Below are positions 1-11,499 of a DNA stretch of 64,000 nucleotides, one piece after another. The notes under the pieces are model-generated. The model was not told where the DNA came from. It saw only the letters and a program-made list of their open reading frames with translations, and searched no databases. The first letter of the stretch is position 1. Every line of letters starts with the position of its first letter. Origin of the DNA: Epiperipatus broadwayi (taxonomy: Eukaryota; Onychophora; Udeonychophora; Euonychophora; Peripatidae); assembly GCA_028023455.1 (NCBI GenBank), contig JAQFVV010006469.1, forward strand, positions 498,001 to 562,000, written 5' to 3'. Both the position numbers and the translations under genes were made by a program.

Positions 1-1300
1 TCTTTCAACATTAGTTCGGGTGAAGATTAGGACACACAGGATGATGTGGGTTATTTTTAGAAAATATAGTTTGTCCTTTCATCCAGTAAACAACAGTACA
101 TTAAACTGCTTTCTTTTATCATGATCATTTATAATGATATAATATTTTTCAAAAAACGATTCAAAGTAAACAAATCTACTAAGTGCTAAACAATGCTAAA
201 CACATAGTTACTTAAGAAAAACATGCATAATTTACAGATATTATCAATGTTCAAAAAAACTTGCAAAATAATCAATACTCTATTCTAACTAAAAAATGGA
301 AAGTCTCACTAAAATTGAGAAAGAATTATATTAGAGAAAATAATGACAATTACTATAAAGAGTTATCTTTATTTTAAATATTAAAATCGATCTTACAGTA
401 ATTAATTGTGTTATGCAAAAGCTAATGCTATTTGATGGACAAAAACAATGCTATGTATCTTTTAATAATAATAATAAAAGGTTTTAAATAGTTGTAAGTC
501 TGAAAACTATTACCTAAAAAATAGAAAAGGTTGAAGAAGCAAACAATTATAGAATTTTATTTGGAGATTAAAGCAGATTGTCAAGTTTGATATTCATCTT
601 TAATAATTCATGATACTTCTGAAACCTGCTCAACTTAGATCAAATTTCAGTTAATTTAATAATTTATGAGAGTGCAGTTAATGGATATTAAAATGATTTT
701 CAAATATGAGAATTAAATGTGAAAACTAAAAAGCACTATTTGTCCAAGAATATATTTTCACTTTGTAGAATAAGATATTGTTTTATCATAAAGTAGTTAT
801 CATATTCTGTATATTAATCTATTTTGTTTCCTCTTTTATGTTAATAGTTTTATCCACTTAAAATAATACACAACTCAGTCAGTATGAAATTGTCATATTA
901 TTTACCATTATTCTGTACTAACTACCACAATTAAATTATGTGTGTAAGACGCCTTGTATTAAAATAAATATAAATAAAGTGCTGATTGCATCTGAAACAT
1001 AGTAAAGAAACAAAAGTATTTGTTTTTAAAAAATTAAATTTTTTTATGATTAAATCTCGAATAATTCTAAGATTAACACTTCAGAATTCAAGAAATCAGG
1101 ATCCTAGATGTAATTTATAGATCCTAGTCATTCATGTAGATGTTAACCATAAAGTGAACTTAAAGATAGAGATTATACTAAAAATTCCACCTTTCAAGTT
1201 TGAATTTATTTGAACTGAAAGATGCGTAATACAGTCTATAGATATCCTCAGATTAGATGGCAAACATGGTTATTCTTGAATTTCATATATAAATAATACT
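1..1300. other. AT-rich DNA, no feature recognised
   Basis: No coding-like frame, RNA gene or recognisable repeat is visible on either strand. Composition is strongly A+T rich with stop codons throughout. It looks like intergenic or intronic DNA. Confidence 0.6.
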
Positions 1301-1307
1301 TTTAATG

Positions 1308-1573
1308 GTGCACAATCTTTTTATAATTACAACTCCCATATTCAGATTAAAATTTTACATGAACCATTACATTGTTACCATGCTATTATAAGCAGATAAG
1401 GATAGTAATAATAAAAGTCGTTTACCACATATAAATATATATATATATCTTTATATTAGATTTTAGTACATACGATTTGATATAAAATCTTTGAAAAAAC
1501 TACTCAAAATTTTCATGATGCCAACAATTTTTCTGTGACCCCTTGAAGGGGTCAGTACCGATAGATTGTGCAC
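1308..1573. repeat. 266 bp interval bounded by 11 bp inverted repeats
   Basis: GTGCACAATCT at 1308-1318 is the exact reverse complement of AGATTGTGCAC at 1563-1573. A 9 bp-arm hairpin, TGACCCCTT / AAGGGGTCA with one central base, lies at 1537-1555 just inside the right end. It may be a small MITE. No clear target-site duplication is seen and an 11 bp match could be chance. Confidence 0.3.
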
Positions 1574-1624
1574 TATTGTTATATGGTAGAGCTTAATAAA
1601 GGTTTATCTAGTGATTTGCTATGC

Positions 1625-1690
1625 ATATTTCTAGACTAATTTGTAGTTTTTGACTTTCATCAGTGAGATATTTTTGGATCTGGATGCCAT
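1625..1690 (-). ncRNA. Degraded hammerhead-like motif, family B (left copy of inverted pair)
   Basis: Reading the minus strand, GATCC, then CTCA, CTGATGA, a stem II region, CAAAT, TA, GTC follow in the order of the hammerhead repeats at 27.7 and 28.1 kb. G12 of the conserved GAA is replaced by C and stem I pairs poorly, so I do not expect activity. The flanking sequence also resembles family B (repeated GATCC and GCATC segments). It faces a second degraded copy at 1750-1800. Confidence 0.45.
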
Positions 1691-1749
1691 GCATCTAAAT
1701 GTTGCAACCATTATTTACTCCTTTTTTCTTTTTCTTTTTTTTAACTATA

Positions 1750-1800
1750 AAGACACTATTCTGAAAGCCATAAGTTAGAAACTAATCTGGGGGATATGAA
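1750..1800 (+). ncRNA. Degraded hammerhead-like motif, family B (right copy of inverted pair)
   Basis: CTGA, then AAGCCATAAGTTA, GAAAC, TA, ATC, TGGGG matches the family B ribozyme order, but the core has lost two bases from CTGATGA and the cleavage triplet reads ATC instead of GTC. Together with the minus-strand copy at 1625-1690 it forms the same divergent pair seen at 27.7-28.1 kb. It is a fossil copy at best. Confidence 0.4.
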
Positions 1801-2580
1801 TAGAATAGCATTGGATAGACTTTCTATTATCTAGTATCTATTGATCACTCAAACTTTCACTAAACTGAAATAAGATAAATATGTTTTCTACAGCTATATA
1901 AAATGTATTGTGTAAGCAGGAGTCTTGTGTTGCTTTTCAAGTTAATCTTGATGTGGTGAGATCCAGTTTCTTAATTTTACACCAACATTATTTTGTCGCC
2001 AATAAAAAATTATTATAATAAAACTACAATAAAGTTCTAAATACTATTTTTAAAACACTGTAATAAACTTTAAGCTGATATTAACTTCAGCACAAGTACT
2101 ATAGTATAAAACCTGGCATTTATCTTCTTTCCTCCATATCCTAAAATTTATTTCCCTTTCTCAATCTTTTATAATTTCAGTAATTTAAAGCTACTAAGCA
2201 TTCTAAATGTAAGTAATTAATTATAAATATTATCTGCAACATCATTATAATTTTCAAACATTAATAACCATTGTAGATATAATATTGATTTGTAATAAGC
2301 CTTCTTTTCCCAAAATGACAGGAAGAAGGTCTTCATTGGCCATCTAACCTCTAATTAAATATTTTTAGAAATATTTTTTTTATTTAAAATCCAAATGAAA
2401 ATTTTCTAATCAACAGATTGCCATCTCTTTTTGTTTTAAGTTCTTTAATTTTACTATTATATTAGTAATCAGATATACCAATCTAAATAAGCTGCAGTTT
2501 TTTTAATTGATTGTTTCAACAAATTTTTTTTAAGATCTAATATTACATTTACACTTAAATATCAGCCTTTCAAGCTAATT

Positions 2581-2590
2581 GCGCATGCGC
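2581..2590. promoter_or_regulatory. GCGCATGCGC palindrome, NRF1-like site
   Basis: A perfect 10 bp GC palindrome preceded by T sits in very AT-rich DNA. It matches the core of the NRF1 consensus (YGCGCAYGCGCR) except for the last base, where C replaces R. No promoter context is visible, so any function is inferred. Confidence 0.3.
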
Positions 2591-4038
2591 CTTTTGAGAG
2601 TGTTAAATAAATGAATACTTTCCTCTTCAATCCAAGATATGGTATTTATGCAGGAATAAAAAGGATCCTCTTATTCCTACAACTCAAATTCTTTTATATG
2701 AGCAAATCTGAAGAACTGTTGAGGAGATTGTGAGTAGAATTCTCACTTTAAATTACCATTTACGATGTTTTTTGACTGAATGATGTTGGTGAAATTGCTT
2801 AGAATTTACTAAATGTTATTCTTACTGAAACTTAATTATGAGTGTAAATTAAACAAAAGATTTTAAATATTATATAAAGAAATGTGAAAATTGTACACTG
2901 ATCTGAAAACCATCATTTTAACTTCAATTATAGCTAATCAAAACTACATATAAATACAAAACTATAGCATCTATCCCCCCTTCACTAAATATCCCTTCTC
3001 AAACATGAATTTATGCACTGTAATTACATTTTCTACTATATCTCTGTAGGTAAAATCACATGTACTTATCTCCCCCCCTCCCTGAGTGTTTTTCATTACT
3101 TATTAATAGAATTACTTTTTTCCATAAACAATTTTTTTTAAATGGTTATGAATTTGACACATGACAGCCTTATAAACAAACATACATTCATTAATCACAC
3201 AATGGAGAAAATAGGGATTTTATATAGGAAATATCAGTCTGAGCTTGGAAAAAACTCATTTTCATATTTTTCCCAACATAATTTTTTTCTTTGATTTCCA
3301 TTTTACTTAAAATCATAAAACAGGCATCATATTCTATATCTATAGTTATTAATTTAAAGTTTTCTTTTAATGATTGACTTAGTGCGGTATATTATCACTC
3401 TATCCATAGTTTAGAATAATAAAACATCGATAATTATTGCAAGTTTTTTGGAAAATGTTTCTTTATTTTTTAAAATAAAAAATGTATGTGTAACTTCATT
3501 TTATTCAAATGAGTTAGTTTAAATTCCATGAAAGCAGTGACATTTAATTCAAATATCTTTTTTTCAAATATTTAATTATTTTTTATTACAGTTCAGCAAA
3601 ATGCTTCAACCAAAGATCAATTCAAATTGATTAACATATAGCAGTTCAATTAAAATAATTACAATTACATTTGCTTGGGAAAAATTATATTATCATAATG
3701 ACATCAAATGCTCTCTTATACAAGAGAAAAAACGTAGCAAATGAAAAAATATGATTAGTACGAATACTTTTTATCGATCTAGTAATTTTATTTATACTTC
3801 ACAATAATAATGATAAAAAACGTTTCTAAAATTTTTCATATATATATTTTTTCCATTATAAAACCTCAATTATGATTTGTTAATTTTATTTAAAAGATTT
3901 TTCTTTTTTTCTCTAAAAAAGAAATTATTAGATTTTTATCTCACTTTTTTTAATTTATTATTTAAATGAAATTTTCCGTGCGAAAAATTATATTTGAATA
4001 GAAAACATAATATGAATATTAGAGCACTAACTGATGCA

Positions 4039-4052
4039 AGGTCACGTGACCT
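4039..4052. promoter_or_regulatory. AGGTCACGTGACCT palindrome (E-box inside inverted nuclear-receptor half-sites)
   Basis: A perfect 14 bp palindrome. Its centre is CACGTG, in the GTCACGTGAC context favoured by bHLH-Zip factors of the MiT/TFE and USF type. Its halves are two AGGTCA nuclear-receptor half-sites with a 2 bp spacer. It is unusual in AT-rich DNA, but nothing nearby shows it is used. Confidence 0.3.
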
Positions 4053-4459
4053 CTTAATGATTAAAAATAGCGTTTAGCAAATAAATTAATAAGGAAAGTA
4101 AAATGAAACTTTAAAAAGAATTTGTATTGAATATGATTTCCAACGTAATCGTTGTATGTAATCAATGCACGCACATGTATTCACTATGTTTGTGTACTAT
4201 CTAAATCTTACTTGTATATGTAAATATGAGTGTAGATGAGAAGACTAAGACAAGTCAGGGTCCTGGGCAGATCAAAGTTAGAGGGTCTTTTTATGTTTAT
4301 TTTTAAATTTAAAAATTAGAATTTATATATTCTATTAAAGACCGACTAATACAAAGCGACAAAATGACTTTTTTTTTAAAAAAAAAAAAAACGTAAAATA
4401 TTCAAAACAAACAAAAAATTAATTGAAGGGTATTTCGATTACAAAAACTTATCTGAACA

Positions 4460-4670
4460 TTGATTGTATATATGTATAGAGATGATAATCTGGATCAACT
4501 GATGAGTGCTGGTTTAGCACAAAATACGAATATTGGTGATTATTTATCTTTTCAACATGTGTGTGATCAAGTGTGTCAGCAGTATGAAATAGCATGGATA
4601 GTTGAGGGTCGTGCGAAAGTCTGAGTTCAAACCCTCTAATATTACATATTGGAGTGCAGGTATGAAAAAG
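4460..4670 (+). repeat. Hammerhead-bearing repeat, family A, solo copy
   Basis: About 200 bp similar to the copies at 43.95-44.23, 49.28-49.46 and 54.72-55.07 kb. The order is a 5' GATAATCTGG segment, the hammerhead region, CTTTTCAACATGTGTG, a GTATGAAATAG segment, then AAGTCTGAGTTCAAACCC. The last part resembles a Pol III B box, and TAGTTGAGGGT before it resembles an A box. The spacing is short for a tRNA promoter, so that reading is weak. Confidence 0.65.
4484..4548 (+). ncRNA. Hammerhead ribozyme motif, family A, one core change
   Basis: The predicted type I fold has stem I from GATAATC/GATTATT plus TCAA/TTGG, core CTGATGA (4499-4505), a perfect stem II GTGCT/AGCAC with loop GGTTT, and a short stem III. 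The base at G12 is A (CAAA instead of GAAA), which should abolish or strongly reduce cleavage. The fold is otherwise well kept. Confidence 0.65.
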
Positions 4671-4959
4671 CCTGTACTTTAGAAAAAGAAATATATATAT
4701 ATTAAAAACTTTTATTTATATATTTAAAAAGATGACAAAAGAATGTTTGCTTTTAACTTAAACGAGAGAATTTGATTTTTTTTAAAAGCTTTAAAAAAGC
4801 TAACAGGGTAAATTCCTAACATTCCATGTATTGCAATTATTATTAATGTGAGATTATTCACATGATTAACGAACATGGATGTGTGGCCCTTAATGTATAC
4901 TTGAAATATCAGTTAGGTATTTTGGAAGATGGATTGAATGAGCACATCTACTATTATTA

Positions 4960-6740
4960 ATATTACAACAGAAAAATTAATTATAGCTCTCATTACTAGG
5001 ATCCTGTGAAGACATTGGCTAAACCATCAGTAGCTCATCAAAGGCAGATAGTAGCAGAATTTCCTGGATTACGGATGTAGACTGCCATTTGGTGATGAGT
5101 TTACTTTAGCTGCTAACAATTACAGATCTCTGAAGGGAAGGAAGACTACAGGAATTGAAAAAGAAACTGTTCTACAAAATTGTCATACTTTGAAAAGCTG
5201 AAAGAAAAGACGAGGAATCAACTGAATTTAAAAAATGACTGTGTTTTAATACAAAGGTATTTAAATTTAGGAAGGATAAGTAGAGTGGGAATCATTATAA
5301 GAAAAAAGGAAAGTCATGTTATGGAAATTGATCTGTCAGAATAGCAAGATTATTCATTCAACTTAAGGAAAGGTGCAGAATGTAGATAATTAAAGTTTAT
5401 GCTCTAACTAATTCTCATTCTGATGAAGTAGAGAGATTTTGCATATGTTCATAATGCTTTTGATTAGACCAAACATTTTAAAATTATGATGATGTTTTAA
5501 TGCTAGAATTGGAAAAACAAATGAATGATGAAAGTGCTGAGGATGAATTTAGTTAATGAGATCAAAATGAAAGAGGCCGCAGGATTTGTTTAATTTGCAA
5601 TAAAAAATCTGTATATCATACATTTCTTTTTTGAAAAAAAATTAAAGAAATAAGTATGAAAGATTTAAATAAAGGTATAAAATAATGGATTGTATTTAGA
5701 CTAAAAAAATATTTATTTTATGACTGTGAGATATAAAATACTAGTAAATGTAAAGACAGAAGAAAGAGAATCTAATATAAAAAAACTATATTAGCAAATC
5801 ATATCATAACCTTCAGAAATGCTTTAATGAATTTGAATTAGAAGTTGAGAATTATTTAAAAAATATTAACAAATTGGAGAAGACTTCTGAATATCCAAAA
5901 CATAGACCACAGATTGCCAAATTTTAAAGAATATTGATCAAAATACAATAGCAATAATCAGATTATCTAGCACCACTAAGAAAATTAATATTGATAAGAA
6001 TGTAATGCAAAGTGATTCTATTTTTCCAAAACACAAAAATCAGTTTTATTGAAAATAAAGAAAAACACAAAAACAAATAAATATTGATAATAATTAGTAA
6101 GAAGAAATTAACAGCTACAGATACATTGTTCAGGTAATTAATATAAATGGAGACATAACAAAAGAAATTAATCATAAAATAAAATTAGGATGATATGCTT
6201 TTAGTAGAAATAACTTAATATTAAAAGGAAATATGCTTAAAAACTATATGCTTGAAAAACAAGATTTTTTTATAAAAATATTTATCAATATTTATTTAGG
6301 ATGTATGATTTACTCATTTAATCAAAGGCATATCAGAGACTTACAGATTACATGGTAAAGTATGGATATATATATATTTTGAAAATAATAAAGAAATATT
6401 AAATGTGAAATATATGGATGAAAAAGCAAATCGGCATGGTTTGGACAACAGTGAAAAAATTAAAAGTTGAAATGGATTTGGGATGGACATGTTACTAGAA
6501 GAGATGACACTAGATAGACAATTGAAGTCATAAAACTAGATTACAAGAGATTGTGAAACACTTCTAAAAAAAACTATGACCAAGATGAATGATTTAAATA
6601 TAAATTTGCTGGAGTGAAATGGGAGAATAAAAGTTATGGATTGGAGAAAATAGACTTCAACTTTAAAGACTTTTACCTTGCAACAGATTGATGATGAATG
6701 AAAATGATAACAATATAATTAAGAACTATGTACTCAATTT
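4960..6740 (+). pseudogene. Decayed RTE-like LINE, copy 1
   Basis: A heavily mutated non-LTR retrotransposon. It aligns by eye with the copies at 26.4, 33.0 and 62.5 kb. The 5' leader (CTCATTACTAGGATCCTG...) is followed by remnants of the AP-like endonuclease (about 5260-5560). The reverse transcriptase C-terminal region covers about 6100-6500, where YLGQ-, EINHKIKLG- and WAGH-like words are readable. The end reads close to QQIDDE-stop near 6700. Stops and frameshifts fill every frame, and much of the central RT is missing. Autonomous RTE elements encode endonuclease plus RT in one protein and insert by target-primed reverse transcription. Confidence 0.7.
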
Positions 6741-7264
6741 TTAAAAATAAATACATTCTTATAAAACCAGAATTTTTACAACATCCACAGAGCTCCATTT
6801 AATAGTGACATAGGAGACTTTTTTTTGTTGTTCTTGGTTTTACTCTTTACCAATAATATAGCTAAATACTTATCTTTGATCTATAATTGAATTCTTAGTT
6901 AAGTTAGCTATTGGTTGATGACTTGAAAAAAAATATTGAATTTGCATAGAAATCTTTAGCAATTTAAATTTTTTAACTCTTTTATCAGAGTTCGAGTGTC
7001 AGGCTTGACAATATAAACGAATCAGCTAACGACACTGCGATACGATTCTCTTTCTATACATATCAATTGATTTTTAAACCAATAATATGATTCTATAAAT
7101 ATTCTGAATAAGTGTGTAAATTGTCTTATGAATTTAAAATATTTGATTGGTAATTAAAATTAATAAAGTTGTTTAATAACAGAAAAAATGGATAGTTGAT
7201 TAAATATTTATATTTGGTGCACAAACAATTTAATATTACTTATTACCTATACTGAAAAAATATG

Positions 7265-7335
7265 TCCTGCATAGCTCGATCTAATAATAGCGTGTTAGAC
7301 TCTGGAATCAAGGTTCATAAATCACGGCCCAGATC
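7265..7335 (+). repeat. tRNA-like SINE fragment
   Basis: CATAGCTCGAT, then GTTAGACTCTGGAATC and AAGGTTCATAAATC, resembles a tRNA A box, anticodon arm and B box in the right order. Related but more diverged sequences occur near 43575 and 43670. An 11 bp duplication (CCAGATCTGTC twice) follows at 7328-7350. It is probably the head of a tRNA-derived SINE. There is no clean cloverleaf, so it is not a functional tRNA. Confidence 0.4.
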
Positions 7336-7599
7336 TGTCCCAGATCTGTCGTTTCCAGAGTTCAAACTTACGAACTTTATAAACCATTAGTTTATTTATG
7401 GTCAGCTATAAATGGTAAATATATATAAGCACAAATAATTTTCTCAAAACGTTTTATTATCTGCCTGAAATAGTTTAGAGATTAAAACTAAAAGAAAAGC
7501 AAGTAAAAATAAATTAAAATTACTTTAGTCAACTATATTCTGCATATGATGTGGATGATTTTAAGATTATTTTTTTAGAATATGTAACAAAAGCTTAGC

Positions 7600-8165
7600 A
7601 GATAAAGATAATAACAATAGAATTAAATATAAATACTAAAAAAAGTTTAAAATAAAGTTAAATAGTTTTTCAAAATAGGAAAAAACTAAATAAATTAGTG
7701 CTGTTAACTATAACTATTTTTGTTATGAAGTGTTTTTATAATATGATAAATGAAATTAATCATATAATTATTTAGATGAAGTACTTTGATAAAAATAATA
7801 TTAAAAGAGATTTTTATTCAACATTTTACCAATATTTATTTATAAATGATCACTCTACAAGCTATGGAGAAGAATTAAAAGTATAATTCATAAACAAATA
7901 TACTGTCATTATTGTAGGAAGATTGAAATACAGCAGGGTTGAGCATGCTAAAGAGAAGATGACAAAAATAGATGAGCAGATCTTCAACTTGTTTCAGAAT
8001 ATTATAAAAGATCTAGAAAAAGATGGTATGCAGACGAAGGAGTGAAATTAGACAAATTTGCTAACTCTGAAGTAGAAAAATTATGAATCGGTAAAAGGTT
8101 AAACTTAGAGAGATTTGAATTGCAGTGGATCGATAGCGAATGAAAAAAGATAATATATAGATAAA
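7600..8165 (+). pseudogene. RTE-like LINE 3' end, copy 2
   Basis: This is the C-terminal part of the same LINE family, 5'-truncated. Broken frames show NNYNYF-like, EINH- and FDKNNI-like words, then VEHAKEKMTKIDEQI. It closes with LERFELQWIDSE and a TGA at about 8141. That end is shared with the other copies (WIDNS near 29.81 kb, WITI near 35.85 kb) and defines the family's C-terminus. Many stops show it is dead. Confidence 0.65.
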
Positions 8166-8169
8166 TTTT

Positions 8170-11100
8170 GTGAAAACTTGATGCAAGTTCTGTTATAACA
8201 TACTAGCTCAGTAGTAACAACTTAAACCTTTTTTTTTTTTTTAATTTTATTTTACACAGACCGAGAAGTAGTATCTGTAAAAATAATTTTTGGTGAATGG
8301 ATGAAATAAAATTTGCTAGAATGATGTAGAGAAAGTATAGGTTGTTAAGTTAAGCAAATTTGGAGAGACTTCATCCATCAGTATTTTAATAAGGTTTGAA
8401 AAAGGTGTGCTGCGTAAATCATATCAAAATTTAACATGTGTAGTATTTGACAGACATATTATATGTAATTAAAACGAAAGTTACTATACCTCTCACAGAG
8501 TTTTGTAAATGTCAATTATTACAAAAAGTTATAATAATATCACTCTTTTAGTTTTGTTAATATAAAAGCTTAAATTTTTTGAAGTAGTTTTAAAACTTCA
8601 ATGGGCGGTACAGTTAGTTTAAATTATTTATATTTAAATTATGATCATTTATTATTACATTCATATTATATGTAAATTATTTGGAGGGTTAGACAATAGT
8701 AGCATACTAATTAATTAAGCAAAAATGTTTCATGTTTTTTTCCCCAGACAGGATAAAAGATGTTTTATTGTGATTTCATGTGCTAGTTTTTTTTTCCCAA
8801 TTGTTGTCTTCCTGTATTATTTACTGATTTCTAGAAGAAGGGGAAATCATTAGAATTATTAAGTTGTATGAATGTAGCAGATACAGAAAACAAAAAAAGT
8901 CTCGTGTTAGATTCAATTTCAGCTTTGAATCCTAATCTCCACTGTAAAAGCAAAAACCAGAAACTTGTATGAAAATATTGTAGTATTAAAATTTCTGGTA
9001 TCCTATTGATTACTCAAGCTCATAATAGATTATTGTAGATAAAAGTGAAGAGTATGATTCTTGGTAGCATAGGAATGTCATATTGTTGCTGGTATTAACC
9101 TTCATAATCAAAGAATAAAAGAAGCATAAAATGGAGGGCTTTAAAATATATAAAAACTGACCTAGTATTAGAATTATATAATTACACAAGCAAATTAGCA
9201 TGAATTCAAAACCTGTTTTTTTTTTTAAATCTCAGACTATTAGCTTGACTAATATATAAAGTAGAAGTGGCTTCCAGATGCATAAATCCATTAGTTCCAG
9301 CTTCAAATCCTGCATCTCACTGATAAAGGTGTGAATATGGTGTTAATATATGCTGTATACCATCTAGTGTCTACTGATTATATAAGCCTACAATGGCATT
9401 TTAGTAAGCATAGGAGAAAGCCATGTAATACTATTCTTGGTAATGTAATGGTCACATTTGCACATTTGCAGAACAAAATCAAGAGTTTGGGTAAATTATC
9501 ACAAAGCTGATCTAGATGAGGGGTTGAAACCTCGAATCAAATTGCACCTCAGTTTCTTCACCAATGCTCCATGATTTACTACCTTATAAATGACAGATAT
9601 GAGGTTACACTCAGACTTTTTCAGTTCACATGCTGGCAGTAGCAAAGAGTGGAATGTGAGACTCGGGAAATAGTGACTAATTTAATATTAAATTAACTAA
9701 ACACACACATATATAGCTAGATAATGCATGCATTATAACTAATACTAAGTTAAAATAGATGTAGATAAGATTTATAATGAGTTTCAAATAGCACACTAAA
9801 CATTTTATAAGTTTAAAGATATTTAATTATTAAAATATAAGTAATAATACAAAATATAAGTGTATTAGGAATTGACACTAGCAGGTATCTTACAATGATG
9901 AGTTGAGCTAGATATAAGATCTCATCTTTATGCACTTTAATTATTTAATTTTAAATTCATTACAAATTAATATAATCTATGCTTATGCCTTAAATATGTT
10001 ATGCCATTCCCATGTGAGGTTTGCTACAAATTAAATCTTACAAGAATGATACTGGCAAAATATAATTTATTTATTGAAATTACATAATGAGCAATAAATG
10101 TGCTCCCTAGGCAGATAGTTTTATATAAACTAGATCTGATGTTCAGATCAACGCTGAACTGAATAATATTATGGAGGGTGAACTGGTAACTTGCAGCATA
10201 GCTTCTGGAGACTATGGCACTACATAAACTAAATAAGAGTTGCAGCCTGAATGTGTAATCACTTATGTGATTCAGTGCCAAATACTCGGTTCCTGTGGAC
10301 CACATAGCTTGCTATTATAAAATATAGGAACATTTAGTTTGGGTGATTGGAGCAGTTTAATATATGGTTCTGGACCTTCATGTTTTAGTTCTAAAAGAGA
10401 ACTGTCTGAACTAAGAATAATGGGAGGTCCTTAAAACCAAAATCCACTTTAATAAGAAAATATATATAGCAAGATTATTTTGCATGTATGGGCTTTGTAA
10501 GAACACATTTATAACACTTTCCAAAATATCAAATTAATATTAAAATTAATAAAGCACTAAATCTATAGTTTCAATCTGCGAAACTACTATATACTGGTTC
10601 ATAAATTAGTATACATAAAACATGCTAAAAAAAGTTAACTAAAGATCCAGTTTATAGAATTAAATCTAGATAGTTTATGATAATAAACTAAGGAGGAGAA
10701 AGCATGTCTGGGACTTTATTAACTAATCATTTATAATATGCTTCAAAATATCATTCTTGCCATTACTTAACTAAATATAATTATTTAACATGTAAACCTG
10801 AATTACAATAAGATAAAACATAGTAGCTTAACTAACATAAATAAAAGTAGGATTTCAGATCGGAGATTTATAGGTGTGTTAAAAGCAACATAAATTAGCT
10901 ATGTGAGAGCTTCTAATCATCTCTCCAAAATTATTAATATTATCGATCTCCACTTTGAATTAAGACATAGCATAAATTAATGAATTAACAATATACAAAA
11001 TAGAAAATAGGTATAACCACAGATTAAAAAATACAGTTATAATAACTGAATATGGTTATTATGTTTAGAAGAAATATTATGATTATTCATTTAAATATAG

Positions 11101-11230
11101 GCAAGACTCTTACAAATATTATCATTAAAACTTACATTAACTTTCTTATTACAGAATTTATTTATTAAAAAATATTTTAAATTATTATTTACGAATGTTC
11201 AACATTATATAGCTAGCTTTAGAGATTATT
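8170..11230. other. AT-rich DNA with one weak repeat pair
   Basis: No gene is recognised. About 8900-9050 and 9270-9400 look like diverged copies of one repeat: both contain a CAGCTT(T/C)GAATCCT-like segment, then CCACTG / TCACTGATAAAGG, then a TTGATTACTCAAGC / CTGATTATATAAGC end. The remainder shows only short hairpins such as AATCACTTATGTGATT near 10255. Confidence 0.4.
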
Positions 11231-11261
11231 AAATTAGTTTAGATTTAATTTAAAGATATCT

Positions 11262-11480
11262 GTGGAAAGAAATTTTACTCATCTTCTAGCTGAGGTGTCT
11301 TTCTTGGCATTTGGCACTGGCATTCTTTATTGGGCTGGCATGTCCACTGTCCTCTTGGCAGGCTGCTGTTCTAAAACTTCTCCATTCTGCTGGACCAGTC
11401 TCTTGAAAGAAAGATGGCAAACTGGTTACCTTCTCGCAGCTCATTTCCATTATAAAATCTGGTATAACCATCAGTGACAA
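11262..11480. other. GC-richer island, possible decayed exon or processed pseudogene
   Basis: About 220 bp close to balanced base composition inside very AT-rich DNA. It is open in one frame on each strand (71 codons on plus at 11262-11477, 64 codons on minus at 11286-11480). On plus, an AATAAA lies about 20 bp after the stop. I do not recognise the product in any frame, and a third minus frame also looks protein-like but has stops. It may be a fragment of a host exon, a retrocopy or an unfamiliar repeat. Confidence 0.3.
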
Positions 11481-11499
11481 AACAGTTCAAAATTTAATA

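Larger units (their letters stand above)
1801..4450. other. AT-rich DNA with two palindromes, no gene recognised
   Basis: No coding signal. The visible structure is a 10 bp GC-rich palindrome at 2581-2590, a 14 bp palindrome at 4039-4052 and an oligo-T/oligo-A dyad near 4371-4391. The rest is low-complexity AT sequence. Confidence 0.55.
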
